Shown: one piece after another, positions 44,711 to 56,694 of the stretch
How the letters are laid out: each line of letters begins with the position of its first letter
Position numbering within the stretch: the stretch's first letter is position 1
From: Erodium maritimum
Lineage: Eukaryota > Streptophyta > Magnoliopsida > Geraniales > Geraniaceae
Length of the DNA: 64,000 bases
Assembly: GCA_963921825.1 (NCBI GenBank)
Contig: OY997589.1
Location: 54,554,546 to 54,618,545, forward strand
Direction: 5' to 3'
Position numbers and translations under genes: made by a program
Notes under the pieces: generated by a model
Databases searched by the model: none
What the model was told of the DNA's origin: nothing
The model's input: the letters and a program-made list of their open reading frames with translations, nothing else

Positions 44711-45339
44711 TTCGTGCTTTCCAAATCTCTCCTACTTTCAGCCACCATATATTAGTGCATGTGTGAGATTCAGTCACGGTATCTAATACCCATGAATCTT
44801 TGGAAGTAGAGAGATGTAGCTATATAGAATTAATACCGAATGAAGGCACGATCCCACCGCCCTTCCTTAGATCATCCAGGTTTCCTGATGAAGGCGCAGT
44901 CCTACTGCCCTTCTTCAGATCATCCAGGCTATTTGATGAAGGCGCAGTCCCACTGCCCTTCTTCAGATCAGCCGTGAACTTCCTGTAATCCCGGTTCCAA
45001 TGACCAGGCTGTTGGCAGTAGAAGCAGACATTCTCAGGTGTCTCATCTTTCCTGCCAAGTGCGCATGGGCCCAGCCCTTGCCACTTCCAATTCCCTTGTT
45101 GACCATCAGAATATCCTTGGATCCCAGATCCCTGAGATATTCTTCTCAGCAGCTGATGACACTTCATGTAACTCTGATATGGTCTTAGAGACAGCCTTGT
45201 CAAGGACATATTCTTTGCGTTCAGACTTGAGGACTATCCTCAAAATTATGTACCAGTCCAAATAGTTTGTCCCATTTAGCTTGACCCTGTCAAGAATGGT
45301 TTTTAATGACAAACTATTAATGTTCGCTGAATTTGCCAT
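44711..45339 (-). pseudogene. C4 gag with capsid deletion, altered zinc knuckle and protease
   Basis: From MANSANINSLSLKTILDRV at 45339 the gag N-terminus is open for about 75 codons, then passes directly to a linker before the knuckle. Relatives have roughly 150 more capsid residues here. The knuckle reads CFYCQQPGHWNRDYRKF, with Tyr for the last Cys. Three repeats of DLKKGSGTAPSS follow. The protease motif is VLDTVTES, where DTG is expected. A small frameshift separates the first part (45339-45106) from the rest. Confidence 0.88.
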
Positions 45340-46882
45340 TTGATCTACAACAGATAAAATTCAATCAGTAAACTGAATAAATTTTATGAAGATCAAGCTT
45401 AAACACCAACAATCAATTCTAAACCTTTAGAATCTGAAACCAAGATCCTTGATTCACTCGATTAAGCTGAACTAATGCTCACCACTTAATCGAGCTATGT
45501 AGGTAGGACTCCATCCAATCACATCCAATGTGACTCTTGGCTAGGGTATGTACTTATGTACACGACTTACCCTATCTTTTACCCTAGCTCAACCTCAGGC
45601 CGAGAATCGTAGTCGGGTCCACCAATTTTCAACTATGGCTCGTCACTATGTAGGTGCTCCGCTAATGCGCACGACACCCACATATGTCGTCCAAACCTAC
45701 TACCCCGCTTCCCCATGGATGCTCCGCTAATGCGCACGACACCCATAGGACGGGGAGGTAGTAAGGTGTTGATTATTGGGAGGTATCGGACATGACCCGC
45801 TTTTACTTGTCCAGTTGTGTTCAAAACTTTGGCACATCCTAGATGCGATGAGCACATCAACTACATTCCAAATGCAATGATGCCTCAAATTACATCCAAT
45901 GTAATTCTTCCTTTGAACCCGTCAACTACATCCAATGCAATGACGGTTCTAAGGGTTCACACACAAGGATTAAAATTCCAATTTTATCTTTGCATGTGAG
46001 ATGATATGCTCGGTAAATAAAGTTAAGCATGCAATTCTAAAACACATAGAATTAATCATGCATAAACTAAACCAAGCATAAAGCGATAAATGTGCACATA
46101 ATAGCCCCCTAAACTAACTCCCACTAGCTTCTTGAGCTCCACCGACTCCAAGCCGATGCCAACACCCGAAAAGCCACCAAATGACCTTTTCGCCCTTTCT
46201 TCGTCTTGAGTAAAATATTACAATTTAATACACGACTCGCAGGTCGGGAATAAATAAATATTACAAACAAGTGGTTCGACGACCACACCTTGAAAGAATA
46301 ATTACACGCTAACTCTAACGGCTCGCAGGCCGTGAAAAGCGATAAATAATTAAATCGAGCTCGGGGCTATTATGTACACCATGCCAACATCACATCACAC
46401 ATCGTGTTATCAAACAAGCATGTTATCAAACATCATGTGATTTTCCGGTTTTAATTAATAGCCAAGTTTCGAAATTTTTTGATGCTCGGTTTATCGAAAC
46501 CGTTCAAAATGAAACTTTTGAACATTTGATCTTCGAGTTCATCATGACGGTTCCAAACTCGTCATAACTAACAAAACGGTTTAGCCTTGACATATCAACC
46601 ATCTAATGGTCATGCTTGGCCTAGCTCCGTCCAACGGAGCCCCGTTCGGTCCCGGTTTCGGCTCCCCGAGAGTCCCGCTCCCGAGACCCGAAAAATCAAA
46701 TTTTTTTTCAAAATTTCCAGATTTGAAATAATTTTCAAAAATTCATTTTACATGCATTAAATCCATAAACAATAATTTAAAACATGTTATCAAACAATTT
46801 AGCAAAATAACATGCCAAAAACGAAACTTTCAAGCAAAACCGAAACTTTGAACACCGTCTTGTGAATCCCGAAGGTAGCACG
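45340..46882 (-). other. Leader of copia C4
   Basis: About 1.54 kb of non-coding RNA leader between primer site and gag. It has a duplicated gctccgctaatgcgcacgac block (near 45657 and 45721), catccaatgtaat repeats and an AT-rich half. It is well conserved with the leaders of C1 and C2. No conserved open frame is present. Confidence 0.75.
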
Positions 46883-46894
46883 GCTCTGATACCA
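46883..46894 (-). other. Primer-binding site of C4
   Basis: gctctgatacca on the plus strand is the complement of TGGTATCAGAGC, matching initiator-Met tRNA, one base from the 5' LTR. Confidence 0.92.
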
Positions 46895-46895
46895 C

Positions 46896-48583
46896 TGTTG
46901 GGTCTCGAGGTAGGGTTGGAGATGAACCAACTCGCAGCGGAAAATCAAGGAAAACCAAGAGACGATTAAAACCATGAAACAACTAACAAAGAATGGATTC
47001 ACAAGAGAAAAATTCAGCACTAGTTCTTACCAAAACAAGAACACCGGGTAACGAATGATTGGCTTGAGTCTCCAAGACGCCTACGTATCCACATGGGAAT
47101 CAAAGCCACGTAGTTCTTCTCTTTGAGGACTCAAGAACACAAAAATGGAGGAGGAAACTAGCCAAACCCGAAATGGCCATGGAAGAGGGAGAGAAAATGT
47201 GTTTCCTATTCTTGTCTTGTGTTTGTTATGTTGAAAAAAGATGACTTAAACATAACAAAACCCATACTTGTCCATCTAAAGGCATGGGACAAGTATGGTG
47301 TCAAGTAAGGTGTAAATAGGACAAAGTATGGCAAGACAAGATTGGGTTAGGTGGTGAATCACCAACACCTTAATCCTTTTCTTGCTTACTTAGTACTAAT
47401 TAATCAAGACTTGATTAATTAGTTCCATGGGCCTTGGTTGCATGGGCCTTTCATGGGCCTCTTGGAACATGGCCCGTGGCCATTTCCAACGAGGTCCCGT
47501 GATTCGCTCATCGCCTCCAAGCCTTCCATACCGGAAATGTCCAACATTATCCGACGCGATCAATCCCAAGACTCCAAGCCTTGTCTCGATCCGTAAAGTC
47601 CTATTCACTTACGGGCACATGACCCAAAACTCAGTTTTGGTCATGTCCCGAGACAACTCCCTTTTGGCCATTCTCCATAAATGTGTCAATGAGTTTCATC
47701 CTCCGGTGTGACCCTTAGGTTTATGCATGTCAATAGATCAACATAAAATCCCATTTTACTTGATCCTATTTAAGTGGCAACTAACGAGACTTTAGTATTG
47801 CCCGACATTACATAACGAATCGACCCTGTCGATTCTAACCTTTCCGTCGTCCCTGTCATTATCCTTTTATCTCCGATATCCTGATTGAGATAAGGCATAG
47901 AGCCGTCATCCTTATTATTCTCAATCACCGTTCCTTGATATGTGAGATGACTGAAGATATGATACCCAGTATCATGTGCATGGCCATGCTATTCTTCTAG
48001 TCACTCTCGATCAAGTGGCCGAGAACCGATATCTTTCCCATACCTTAGTATGAGGGATAAATCCCTTAGCCGTCTTTCGTGTCACTCATGTAGCCCGTCC
48101 CCAAGCCAATCCTGGCCGTTATAGAAGCCCTGTTACGGACAACGTTAGGCTCAGGTCAAACTCAGTTGTTGACTACATAGCGATCACAAAGACTCCTTGG
48201 TCTAAGGATACATGACAAGCTACAACACTGAATATGTTCATGACTTAATCTATGGCACATATTCAGGGCGGGTCGTCCAATATCATGTCCCACATGATAT
48301 CTATGATCAGACTCCGGAATCCCATTCCAATGACTAACAGAACGTAAGCCATAAAGAGCCATCTTTCATACTAGTCGCTTCTAGTGAAGCTTTGTTGACT
48401 AGGGACCCATCGAGTGTGATCTATCTTGATCTATGGTTCTATTCGCATGGTGGGCATAGATCAGAGCACACATCGATATATTACTCCAACACATAAGTAA
48501 TATAAAGCCGCTTTAATTTTATTGCTAACGATGATATATACATTTGGACATTTAGGATTGAACTACGGGCACTAAGACTAATA
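46896..48583 (-). mobile_element. 5' LTR of C4
   Basis: A 1688-bp LTR nearly identical to 40123-41810. On the minus strand it starts TATTAGTC instead of TGTTAGTC, a G-to-A change of the terminal dinucleotide. TATA-like cggctttatattac lies on the minus strand near 48510-48495 and would place the transcription start about 100 bp into the LTR, upstream of the hairpin array. Confidence 0.92.
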
Positions 48584-51500
48584 CTACTCCACATTACCCT
48601 TTTCATCTAACCTGTCCTCAAAAACAAACCTTCCGACCCTCCTCTATGACATCCTCCTCCTCTATGAACTCTTTAGCGAATCCACTACTACCCACATACA
48701 CTTGTCCAACTCCAAAATGAAACTTCCCCATCCCAAGTCCCAACAGTCCTTATAAATTTCAAAGGTGTAAATTTAGAGATCACGCTATTAGGTGTACGAT
48801 ATCCAATAAAGTATTTTGTTTCATTAGAGTTGAAAGGTCGCCTAGTCAAATATCGGTTAGTCCGCTTGGGAAGAGGCCGACGGCGCCATAATGTGTCGCA
48901 AAACACGTCGACCGACTAGAGTTATCGTCCGACCCAGCTCAAATGTGTGTCGACCAACCGGCAAGACAGACCGGCCGACATAAAATATTTGCCGGCCCAC
49001 CTCTAGTGTGTCTCGACCAACCTCAAAACAACGGTCGTCCACCTATGATTCTCCATGTAAACTACTCCACATTACCCTTTTCATCCAACCTATCCTCCAA
49101 AACAAACCTTCCGAACCTCCTCCATGACATCCTCCTTCTCTATGGACTCTTTCACGAATCCACTACCACCCACATGCATTAGTCCAGTTCCTAAATGGAA
49201 CTACCTCATCCCAAGTCCCAATCGTACTTATATATTTAAAAGGTGTAAGGGTAGAGAACACGTTATTAGGTGTAAGATATCCATCAAAGTAATTTGTTTC
49301 GTTAGAATTGAAAGGTCGCTTAGTCAAATATCAGTCGGTCATCCCGGAAAAAGGCCGACCTCGCCATAATGTGCTGCAAAACACGTCGACCGACGAGAGT
49401 TATCGGCCGGCCCAGATAAACGTAGCTCAACCAACCTGCAAGACAGATCGGCCGACATTAAATATTGACCAGCCCACCTCTAGTGTGTCTCGACCAACCT
49501 CAAAACAACTGTTGTCCACCGATGATTTTCCATGGTCAAATATTGGTCGCATGGTCAAGTATTGGTCGGTCTGCCGGGAAAGAGGCCAACTGCGCCATAA
49601 TGTGCCGCAAAACAAGTCGATCGACCCGAGGTATCGGCCGGCTAAGCTCAAACGTGTCTCGACTTTCCGGCAAGACTGACCGACCGACATTAAATAATGG
49701 CCGACCCACCTCTAGTGTGTCTCGACCAACCTAAAAAATTGGCCGTCCACCGATGATTCTCCATGAACACTACTCCACATTACCCTTTTCATCCAACATA
49801 TCCTCCAAAACAAACCTTCTGACACTCCTCCATGACATCCTCCTCCTCTATGAACTCTTTCGCGATTCCACTACCACCCAGATGCACTAGTCCAACTCCA
49901 AAATTGAACTACCTCATTCCAAGTCCCAAGCGTACTTATTAGGTGTAAGATATCCAGACAAGTAATTTGTTTATTAGAATTGAAAGGTCGTGAAGTAGAA
50001 TATTTGTCGATCTTCCGGAAAAGAGGCCGACCACGCCATAGTGTGCCGCAAAGCAAGTCGACCGACACGAGGTATCGTCCGGCCAAGCTCAAACTTGTCT
50101 CGACCAACCTAAAAACAACGGTCGTCCACTGATGATTCTCCATGAACACTACTCCACGTTACCCTTTTCATCCAACCTATCCTCCAAAACAAACCTTCCA
50201 AACAGCCTCCATGACATCCTTCTCCTCTATGAACTCTTTCGCGAATCGACTACCACCCACATGCATTAGTCCAATTTCAAAATGGAACTACCTCATCCCA
50301 ACTCCCAAGCCTACTTATATATTTAAAAGGTGTAAGGGTAGAGAACATATTATTAGGAATAAGATATTCATCCAAGTAATTTCTTTAGTTAGAATTGAAA
50401 GGTCTCCTAGTCAAATATTGGTCGGTCTGCCTGAAAAGAGGCTGACCTCGCCACAATGTGCCGCAAAACACGTCGACCGACGAGAGTTATCGGCCGGCCC
50501 AGCTCAAGTGTAGCTCGACCAACCAGCAAGACAGATCAGCCGACATTAAATATTGACCGCCCCACCTCTAGTGTGTCTCGACCACCCTCAAAACAACTAT
50601 CGTCCACCGATGATTTTCCATGGTCAAATATAGGTCGCATGGTCAAATATTAGAATTGAAAGGTCGCCTATTAAAATATTGGTCGGTCTGCCGGGAAAGA
50701 GGCCGACCGCGCCATAATGTGCCGCAAAACAAGTCGACCGACCCGAGGTACCGACCGACTAATCTCAAACGTGTCTCAACAATCTGACAAGACCGACCGA
50801 CCGACATTAACTATTGGCCGGCCCACCTCTAGTGTGTCTCGACCAACCTCAAAACAACGGTCGTCCACCGATGATTCTCCATGAACACTACTCCACATTA
50901 CCCTTTTCATCCAACATATCCTCCAAAACAAACCTTCCGACACTCCTCCATGACATCCTCCTCCTTTGAGAACTCTTTCGCGATTGCACTACCACCCAGA
51001 TGCACTAGTCCAACTCAAAATGGAACTAACTTATCCCAACTCCCAAGCGTACTTATAAATTTCAAAGGTGTAAGGGTAGAGACCACGTTATTAAGAGTAA
51101 GATATCTAGTCAAGTAATTTGTTTCATTAGAATTGAAAGGTCGCGTAGTCAAATATTGGTCGGTCTGTCGGGAAAGAGGTTGAACGCGACATAATGTGCG
51201 CAAAACAAGTCGACCGACGCGAGGTATCGGCCGGCCAATCTGAAACGTGTCTCACCAAACTAGCAAGACCTCTAGTGTGTCTCGACCAACCTCAAAACAA
51301 CGGTCGTCCACCGATGATTCTCCAAGAACCCTACTCCACATTACCTTTTTCGTCCAACCTATCCTCCAAAACAAACCTTCCAATCCTCGTCCATGACATC
51401 CTCCTCCTCTATGAACTCTTTCGCGAATCTACTACCACCTACATGCACTAGTCCAACTCCAAAATGGAACTAACTTATCATAAGTCCCAAGCGTACTTAT

Positions 51501-53552
51501 AAATTTTAAAGGTGTAAGGGTAGAGAACACGTTATTAAGTGTAAGATATCCAGTCAAGTAATTTGTATCATTAGAATTGAAAGGTCGCCTAGTCAAATAT
51601 TGGTCGGTATGTTGAGAAAGAGGCCAACCGCACTATAATGTGCCGCAAAACAAGTGGACCGACGCGAGGTATCGGCCAGTTAAACTGAAACGTGTCTCAA
51701 CCAACCGGCAAGACTGACCGACCGACATTAAATATTGGCCCGCCCACCTCTTGTGTGTCTCGACAAACCTAAACAACAGTTGTACACCGATGATTCTCCA
51801 TGAACACTACTCCACATTACACATTTCATCCAACATATCCTCCGAAACAAACCTTCCGACACTCCTCCATGACATACCCCTCCTCTGAGAACTCTTTCGC
51901 GATTCCACTACCACCCAAATGCACTAGTTCAACTCCAAAATGGAACTACCTCATCCCAAGTCCCAAACGTACTTACAAATTTCAAAGGTGTAAGGGTAGA
52001 GAACACGTTATTAGGTGTAAAATATCCAGTCAAGTAATTTGTTTCATTTGAATTGAAAGGTTGCCTAGTTAAATATTGGCCGTACTGCCAGGATAAAGGC
52101 CGACCGCAACATAATGTTTCGCAAAAAAAGTCGACCGACACGAGGTACCAAGCGACATAATGTGCGCAAAACAGGTCGACCAACGCGAGGTATCGGTCGG
52201 CCAAGCTGAAACGTGTCTCACCCAACCGGCAAGACTAACCGAACGACATTAAATATTGGTCGGCCCACCTCTAGTATGTCTCGACCAATGATTTTCCATG
52301 AACACTACTCCACATTACCTTTTTCATCCAACCTATGATCCAAAACAAACCTTACGACCCACCTCCATGACATCATCCCCCCTCTATGAACTCTTTCGCG
52401 AATCCACTACCACATACATGCACTAGTCCAACTCCAAAATGGAACTAACTTATCAGAAGTCCCAAGCTTACTTATAAATTTGAAAGGTGTAAGGGTAGAG
52501 AACACGTTATTAGGTGTAAGATATCCAGTCAAGTAATTTGTGTTCATTAGAATTGAAAGGTCGCCTTGTGAAATATCAGTCGTACTGCTGGGAAAGAGGC
52601 CGACCGCGACATAATGTGCCGCAAACCAAGTCGACCGACGTGAGGTATCGTCCGGCCAAGCTCAAACTTTTCTCAACCAATCGACAAGATAGACCGACCG
52701 GTATTAAATATTGGTCGGCCCACCTCTAGTGTGTCTCGACCAACCTCAAAAAAAACGGATGTCCACCGATGATTCTCCATGAACACTACTCCACATTACC
52801 CATTTCATCAAACATATCCTCCAAAACAAACCTTCCGACACTCCTCTATGACATCTTACTCCTCTGAGAACTCTTTCGCGATTCCACTACCACCCAGATG
52901 CACTAGTCAACCTCCAAAATGCAACTACCTCATCCCAAGTCCCAAATGTACTTATAAATTTCAAAGTTGTAAGGGTAGAGAACACGTTATTGGCTGTAAG
53001 ATATCTAGTCAAGTAATTTGTTTCGTTAGAATATAAAGGTCGCCTAGTCAAATATTAGTCGTACTACCGGGAAAGAGACAGATCGCGACATAATGTGCTG
53101 CAATACAAGTCGACCGACGCGAGGTATCGTCCGGACAAGCTCAAACTTGTCTCGACCAACCCGCAAGATAGACAGACCGCCAATAAATATTGGACGGTCC
53201 ACCTCTAGTCTGTCTCGACCAACCTCAAAACAACGGTCGTCCACCGATGATTACCCATGAACACTACTCCACATTACCCTTTTCATCCAACCAATCTTTA
53301 AAAAAAACCTTACGACCCTCCTCCATGACATCCTCCTCCTCTATGAACTCGCTCGCGAATCCACTACCACTAACTTATTACAAGTCCCAAGCGTACTTAT
53401 AAATTTCAAAGGTGTAAGGGTAGAGAACACGTTATTAGGTGTAAGATATCCAGTCAAGTAATTTGTTTCATTAGAATTGAAAGGTCGCCTAGTCAAATAT
53501 TAGCTGTACTACCGGGAAAGAAGCCGACCGCGCCATTATGTGCCGCAAAACA
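48584..53552. repeat. Satellite segment S5, about ten units, dimeric higher-order pattern
   Basis: Head-to-tail 475-bp satellite with units classed by linked variants: type A (cgcgaatc, acatgca, gaccctcc) and type B (cgcgattcc, cagatgcac, gacactcc, caacatatcc). Order by position is A 48.68, A 49.15, B 49.88, A 50.24, B 51.00, A 51.43, B 51.92, A 52.40, B 52.90 and A 53.35 kb, so A and B alternate after the first unit. A rearranged junction (gattttccatggtcaaatat, then aggtcgcatggtcaa) occurs twice, at 49524 and 50612. Some units are internally deleted (51260, 52140). Confidence 0.92.
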
Positions 53553-56500
53553 TGTAATAACCACTCCCGGTCAACGCCAGTCATACCTGCGAAAAACAGG
53601 AAAAATTTAAAAATTTTAAGACTGATAGTTAAGTGAACCTAAAATGACCCCGAGTGTCATACCGGACTTAATTTGACCCCGTTATTGACCAAAGTGAGTG
53701 CCGGGGGACTCAGGGCAAGTTTCTGATCAATTTGGGAAATGTTGACTTTTCGCTGGAAAAGTCAACCGAGCGACGTTTTGGTCCATTCGAGGACCGTTTG
53801 GGATCCAAAAAGCTTAGCCATCGTTGCAGCGGTCTTAGTTGAGCCGTTTCCTTGTAGCCTGCCAAGTTTCATAATTTCTTGGGAAAAGTGCCCGTTCGGG
53901 GCCCGAAACGTCCGTTTTTCGCAAAACTGATTGGAAAATATCAACTAGATATTTTCCAAAAGGTGTGGGACCCACCCTGACACTTGTCAAGTGTATGGTG
54001 GTGTTAGTTTTGGGGGGAAAGTGTGTGGTTGTAAGGTGTGGCCGAGTATAAGGTTTTAAAGGAGGAAAAGTTAGGTTTTGTGTTAGTTTATTAAATTAGA
54101 AAAAGGAAGAAGAGAGTTAGAGAGAGAAGGAGAAGGAGAAGAAGAGAGAAGGTGAAAGGGTTAGGGTTTGGAGGAGAATCAATCCCTTGGATCGTCTTCA
54201 AGCAAAGAGCAATCCCGTTCCCCTCATCCTCCTCTACGGTAATACCCAAACCGATTCTCGTTTTCATTATTTTGGAAACCTAGGGTTTTGTTAAAACGAA
54301 TGACTTAGGGTTGTGTGGAGGTTGGGGAGGTGTTGGAGATGTTTTAGAGGTGTTTGGGGGTTTAATTTCACGTTTTCCGGTGACCGGAGGCTCGGGAGGA
54401 GCTCCGGCCACTGTGGGTGGTGGTCGGACGGCCATGAGGTGGCTGGCCGGAGCTGGCAGCAGCCACCACATGGTGGCCGAGCCTCCCCTTAAACCCTAGG
54501 GTCTCGGCCAAGGAGTTTGGGTGGGGCCCACGTGCTCGGTTGCTCGGGTTTCAATGTCCGGTAGTTTAAAACGTTCCCTGGACCATTTATCCTAAACCGA
54601 ATCGAAAATTGGAATTAAATTGGAGAAGTTGTAATTTATCGGGTTTAGAAACTTTAAACGTCATTTAATTGACTCGGGAGTCGGAATTCGATTCGCGCAA
54701 GTACATTGGGTTCCTTGAACTATTCTAAGACCGTAGAAACGAAAACGGGGGCTTTTGGAGCCCCGGAAGGCAATTAACTAAACCCGGGCAGATTCGCCAT
54801 GTCGGGCGAATCGGACCTTTATGGGTCCTTTATCGACAATGTCGGGTAATTGGGAAGTTTGGGAGTGATCGACATTGTCGGGGTTAAGTTTGGGCATCGA
54901 GTTTATTGGTTTTCGGTTTATTCCTGCGAGTTGTTTAGTGACTTTAAATTGTGTTCCTTTAGATCGTGCCACGGACCGAGGCAAGGGAAAGCTGGGTGAG
55001 TGACTAAGATCATCACCGGAGCTCGTGGTTTGGCTTTTCGGAGAACACGCACGAGGTAGGGAAAAGTAGCCGGATCTCGGCCCTGACTAGGGAAAATTAA
55101 CTGTAGAATTGCATGTGACACCGGGGTGTCGTGGGTTATTTAGGTTTATTTAAATATTAGAAAAGCATGGTACGGGATTGTAGCGTTTATGAGAAAAGCA
55201 TGTGACACTTAGTAGTGTCGTAGGATTAGAGAACTTAGCGATAATAGAACTACTGGAGGCATATGACCATGCCCGGAGGTTGATTGCTAACTTATCGAGA
55301 TTAGGACTGTTGGAGGCTTGGTTAAGCCGGAGGTTGATTGCTTATTTGGTGTCTTGGGTGGCCTTGAGAGCCCGTGTTTTATTATCGAGTTTTGAGTGGC
55401 CTTGAGAGCCCGTATTATTTATTGATTGAGTTTGGGTGGCCATGAGAGCCCGTGTATTTAAATTGGTGTTTTGGGTTGCTTTGAGAGCCGTGTACTAAGG
55501 TTGGTGTCTTTGGCTGGCCTGACCGAGTTAGAGTCTCGGGGGGTTGCAAGCTTTCTTTAGCTGGCTTACGAGTTAGAGTCTCGGTAAGTTGCAAGCGTGT
55601 TTTATGGTCGGTGTGTCTTGGGAGGCCGTGAGTACCTGTGGGGCTGTTTAGTCCGAGTTTTACTGTTGGTGTCTTGGTGGCCATGAGTGCCTGTGAGTGT
55701 TGAACTTGTGTTGTTACTGGTTGTTGAACTTGTTTGGGATTGTGATTGTGATTGTGTTTGTGGTTACCGGAGGTTGGGGGCCCGCTTCCTGAAACGGGGG
55801 TCCACGAGCACACGCGTCGGCATGTTCAGACGGGGTAGGGGGCCCGCCCGCCAATAAAGGGGTCCTGGCCGCGCGTGTGTGGTTTGGGTTTGTGAGCATA
55901 CTTTGGCTGGCTTGCGGGTTAGAGTCCCGGTAAGTTACAGCATTCTTCGGCTGGCTTACGAGTTAGAGTCTCGGTAAGTTGCAGCATTTTCCGGCTGGCT
56001 TACGGGTTAGAGTCCCGGTAAGTTACAGAATTCTTGGGTTGGCCTGACCGGGTTAGAGTCCCGGGAGGGCGTTCTTGGCAGCTGGTTTGCGATCCTTTGT
56101 GATCTTGTTTGGTGTGCGATCCTTTGTGATCTTGTTTGGTGTGTGATCCCTTGTGATGTTGGTTGGTGTTGCGTAACTTTCTTTTGAGTCCTTGGAAGAG
56201 GTCGTCAATGGTTGTGTCGGGTCTACTTTACGCGTCAGGGTGTCGAGTTGGTCAGGGAAGGCAACAGTGGGTGTATGTTCAGTTAGAGTACTTGGGTTGG
56301 GGATAGTGTTCCCCGGTGTTGAGTTGTTGTTGGTGTTGCCTTCTTTGTCTGCTATTTATGCCGTAGTTAGTCTGTTATCCGTGGTGGTGAGCGAACGCTC
56401 ACCCCTAGCTGCTTTTCCTACAGGTACTGTTCGTGGGACGGACTAGGGAGCTCTCGAAGCTTGTGGAGCTAGGAGCGGAGTCCGGGTTTTGTCTGTTGAG

Positions 56501-56679
56501 TCTAGTGACGGATACCGTATACTTTTGTCCACTTGTTGGGACGTGTTTTAAACTGTATTTATTATTTTGTTGAACAAATGGTACTTTTAAAGTGTTTAAT
56601 GAAAACAGGTTTTCAAGTGTTTTTATGTTTTAAAATGTTCGCGTCCCTAGTTCGGTTTTACTGAAATTGGGGCGTGACA
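53553..56679 (+). mobile_element. 5' LTR (3127 bp) of the gag-only gypsy element
   Basis: TGTAATAACCACTCCCGG to GAAATTGGGGCGTGACA. A TATA-like tataagg lies at 54047-54053. Its 5' part matches the fragment at 22631-22968, and its 3' part (from about 54957) matches the LTR at 35274-38389. It contains tandem blocks: gtggccttgagagcccgt (55340-55480) and ggctggcttacgagttagag with tctcggtaagttgca (55505-56060). A hairpin gtgagcg-aa-cgctcac is at 56387-56402, 277 bp from the LTR end. Confidence 0.88.
55500..56075. repeat. LTR-internal repeats (ctggcttacgagttagagtc)
   Basis: At least six imperfect copies of ctggcttacgagttagagtc followed by tcggtaagttgcag, in two clusters (about 55510-55600 and 55905-56065) with other short repeats between. 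They occupy the LTR zone that in the 35-38 kb LTR holds a different tandem array. Confidence 0.8.
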
Positions 56680-56682
56680 GCT

Positions 56683-56694
56683 TGGTATCAGAGC
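56683..56694 (+). other. Primer-binding site of the gag-only gypsy element
   Basis: TGGTATCAGAGC, the exact initiator-Met tRNA complement, starts three bases after the LTR end. Confidence 0.93.

Larger units (their letters stand above)
40123..48583 (-). mobile_element. Copia C4: complete family A element, about 8.46 kb, in satellite
   Basis: Minus-strand order is 5' LTR (48583-46896), primer site, leader, gag, protease remnant, integrase, RT, RNase H, polypurine tract and 3' LTR (41810-40123). The two 1688-bp LTRs differ at about three positions by my reading (41127/47900 t/g, 41225/47998 c/t, and the terminal ACA/ATA), so the insertion is young. The target is the satellite; flanks are gaacacta and ctactcc, consistent with a CTA or imperfect CACTA/TACTA duplication. 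Despite its youth every enzymatic domain is defective. Confidence 0.93.
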
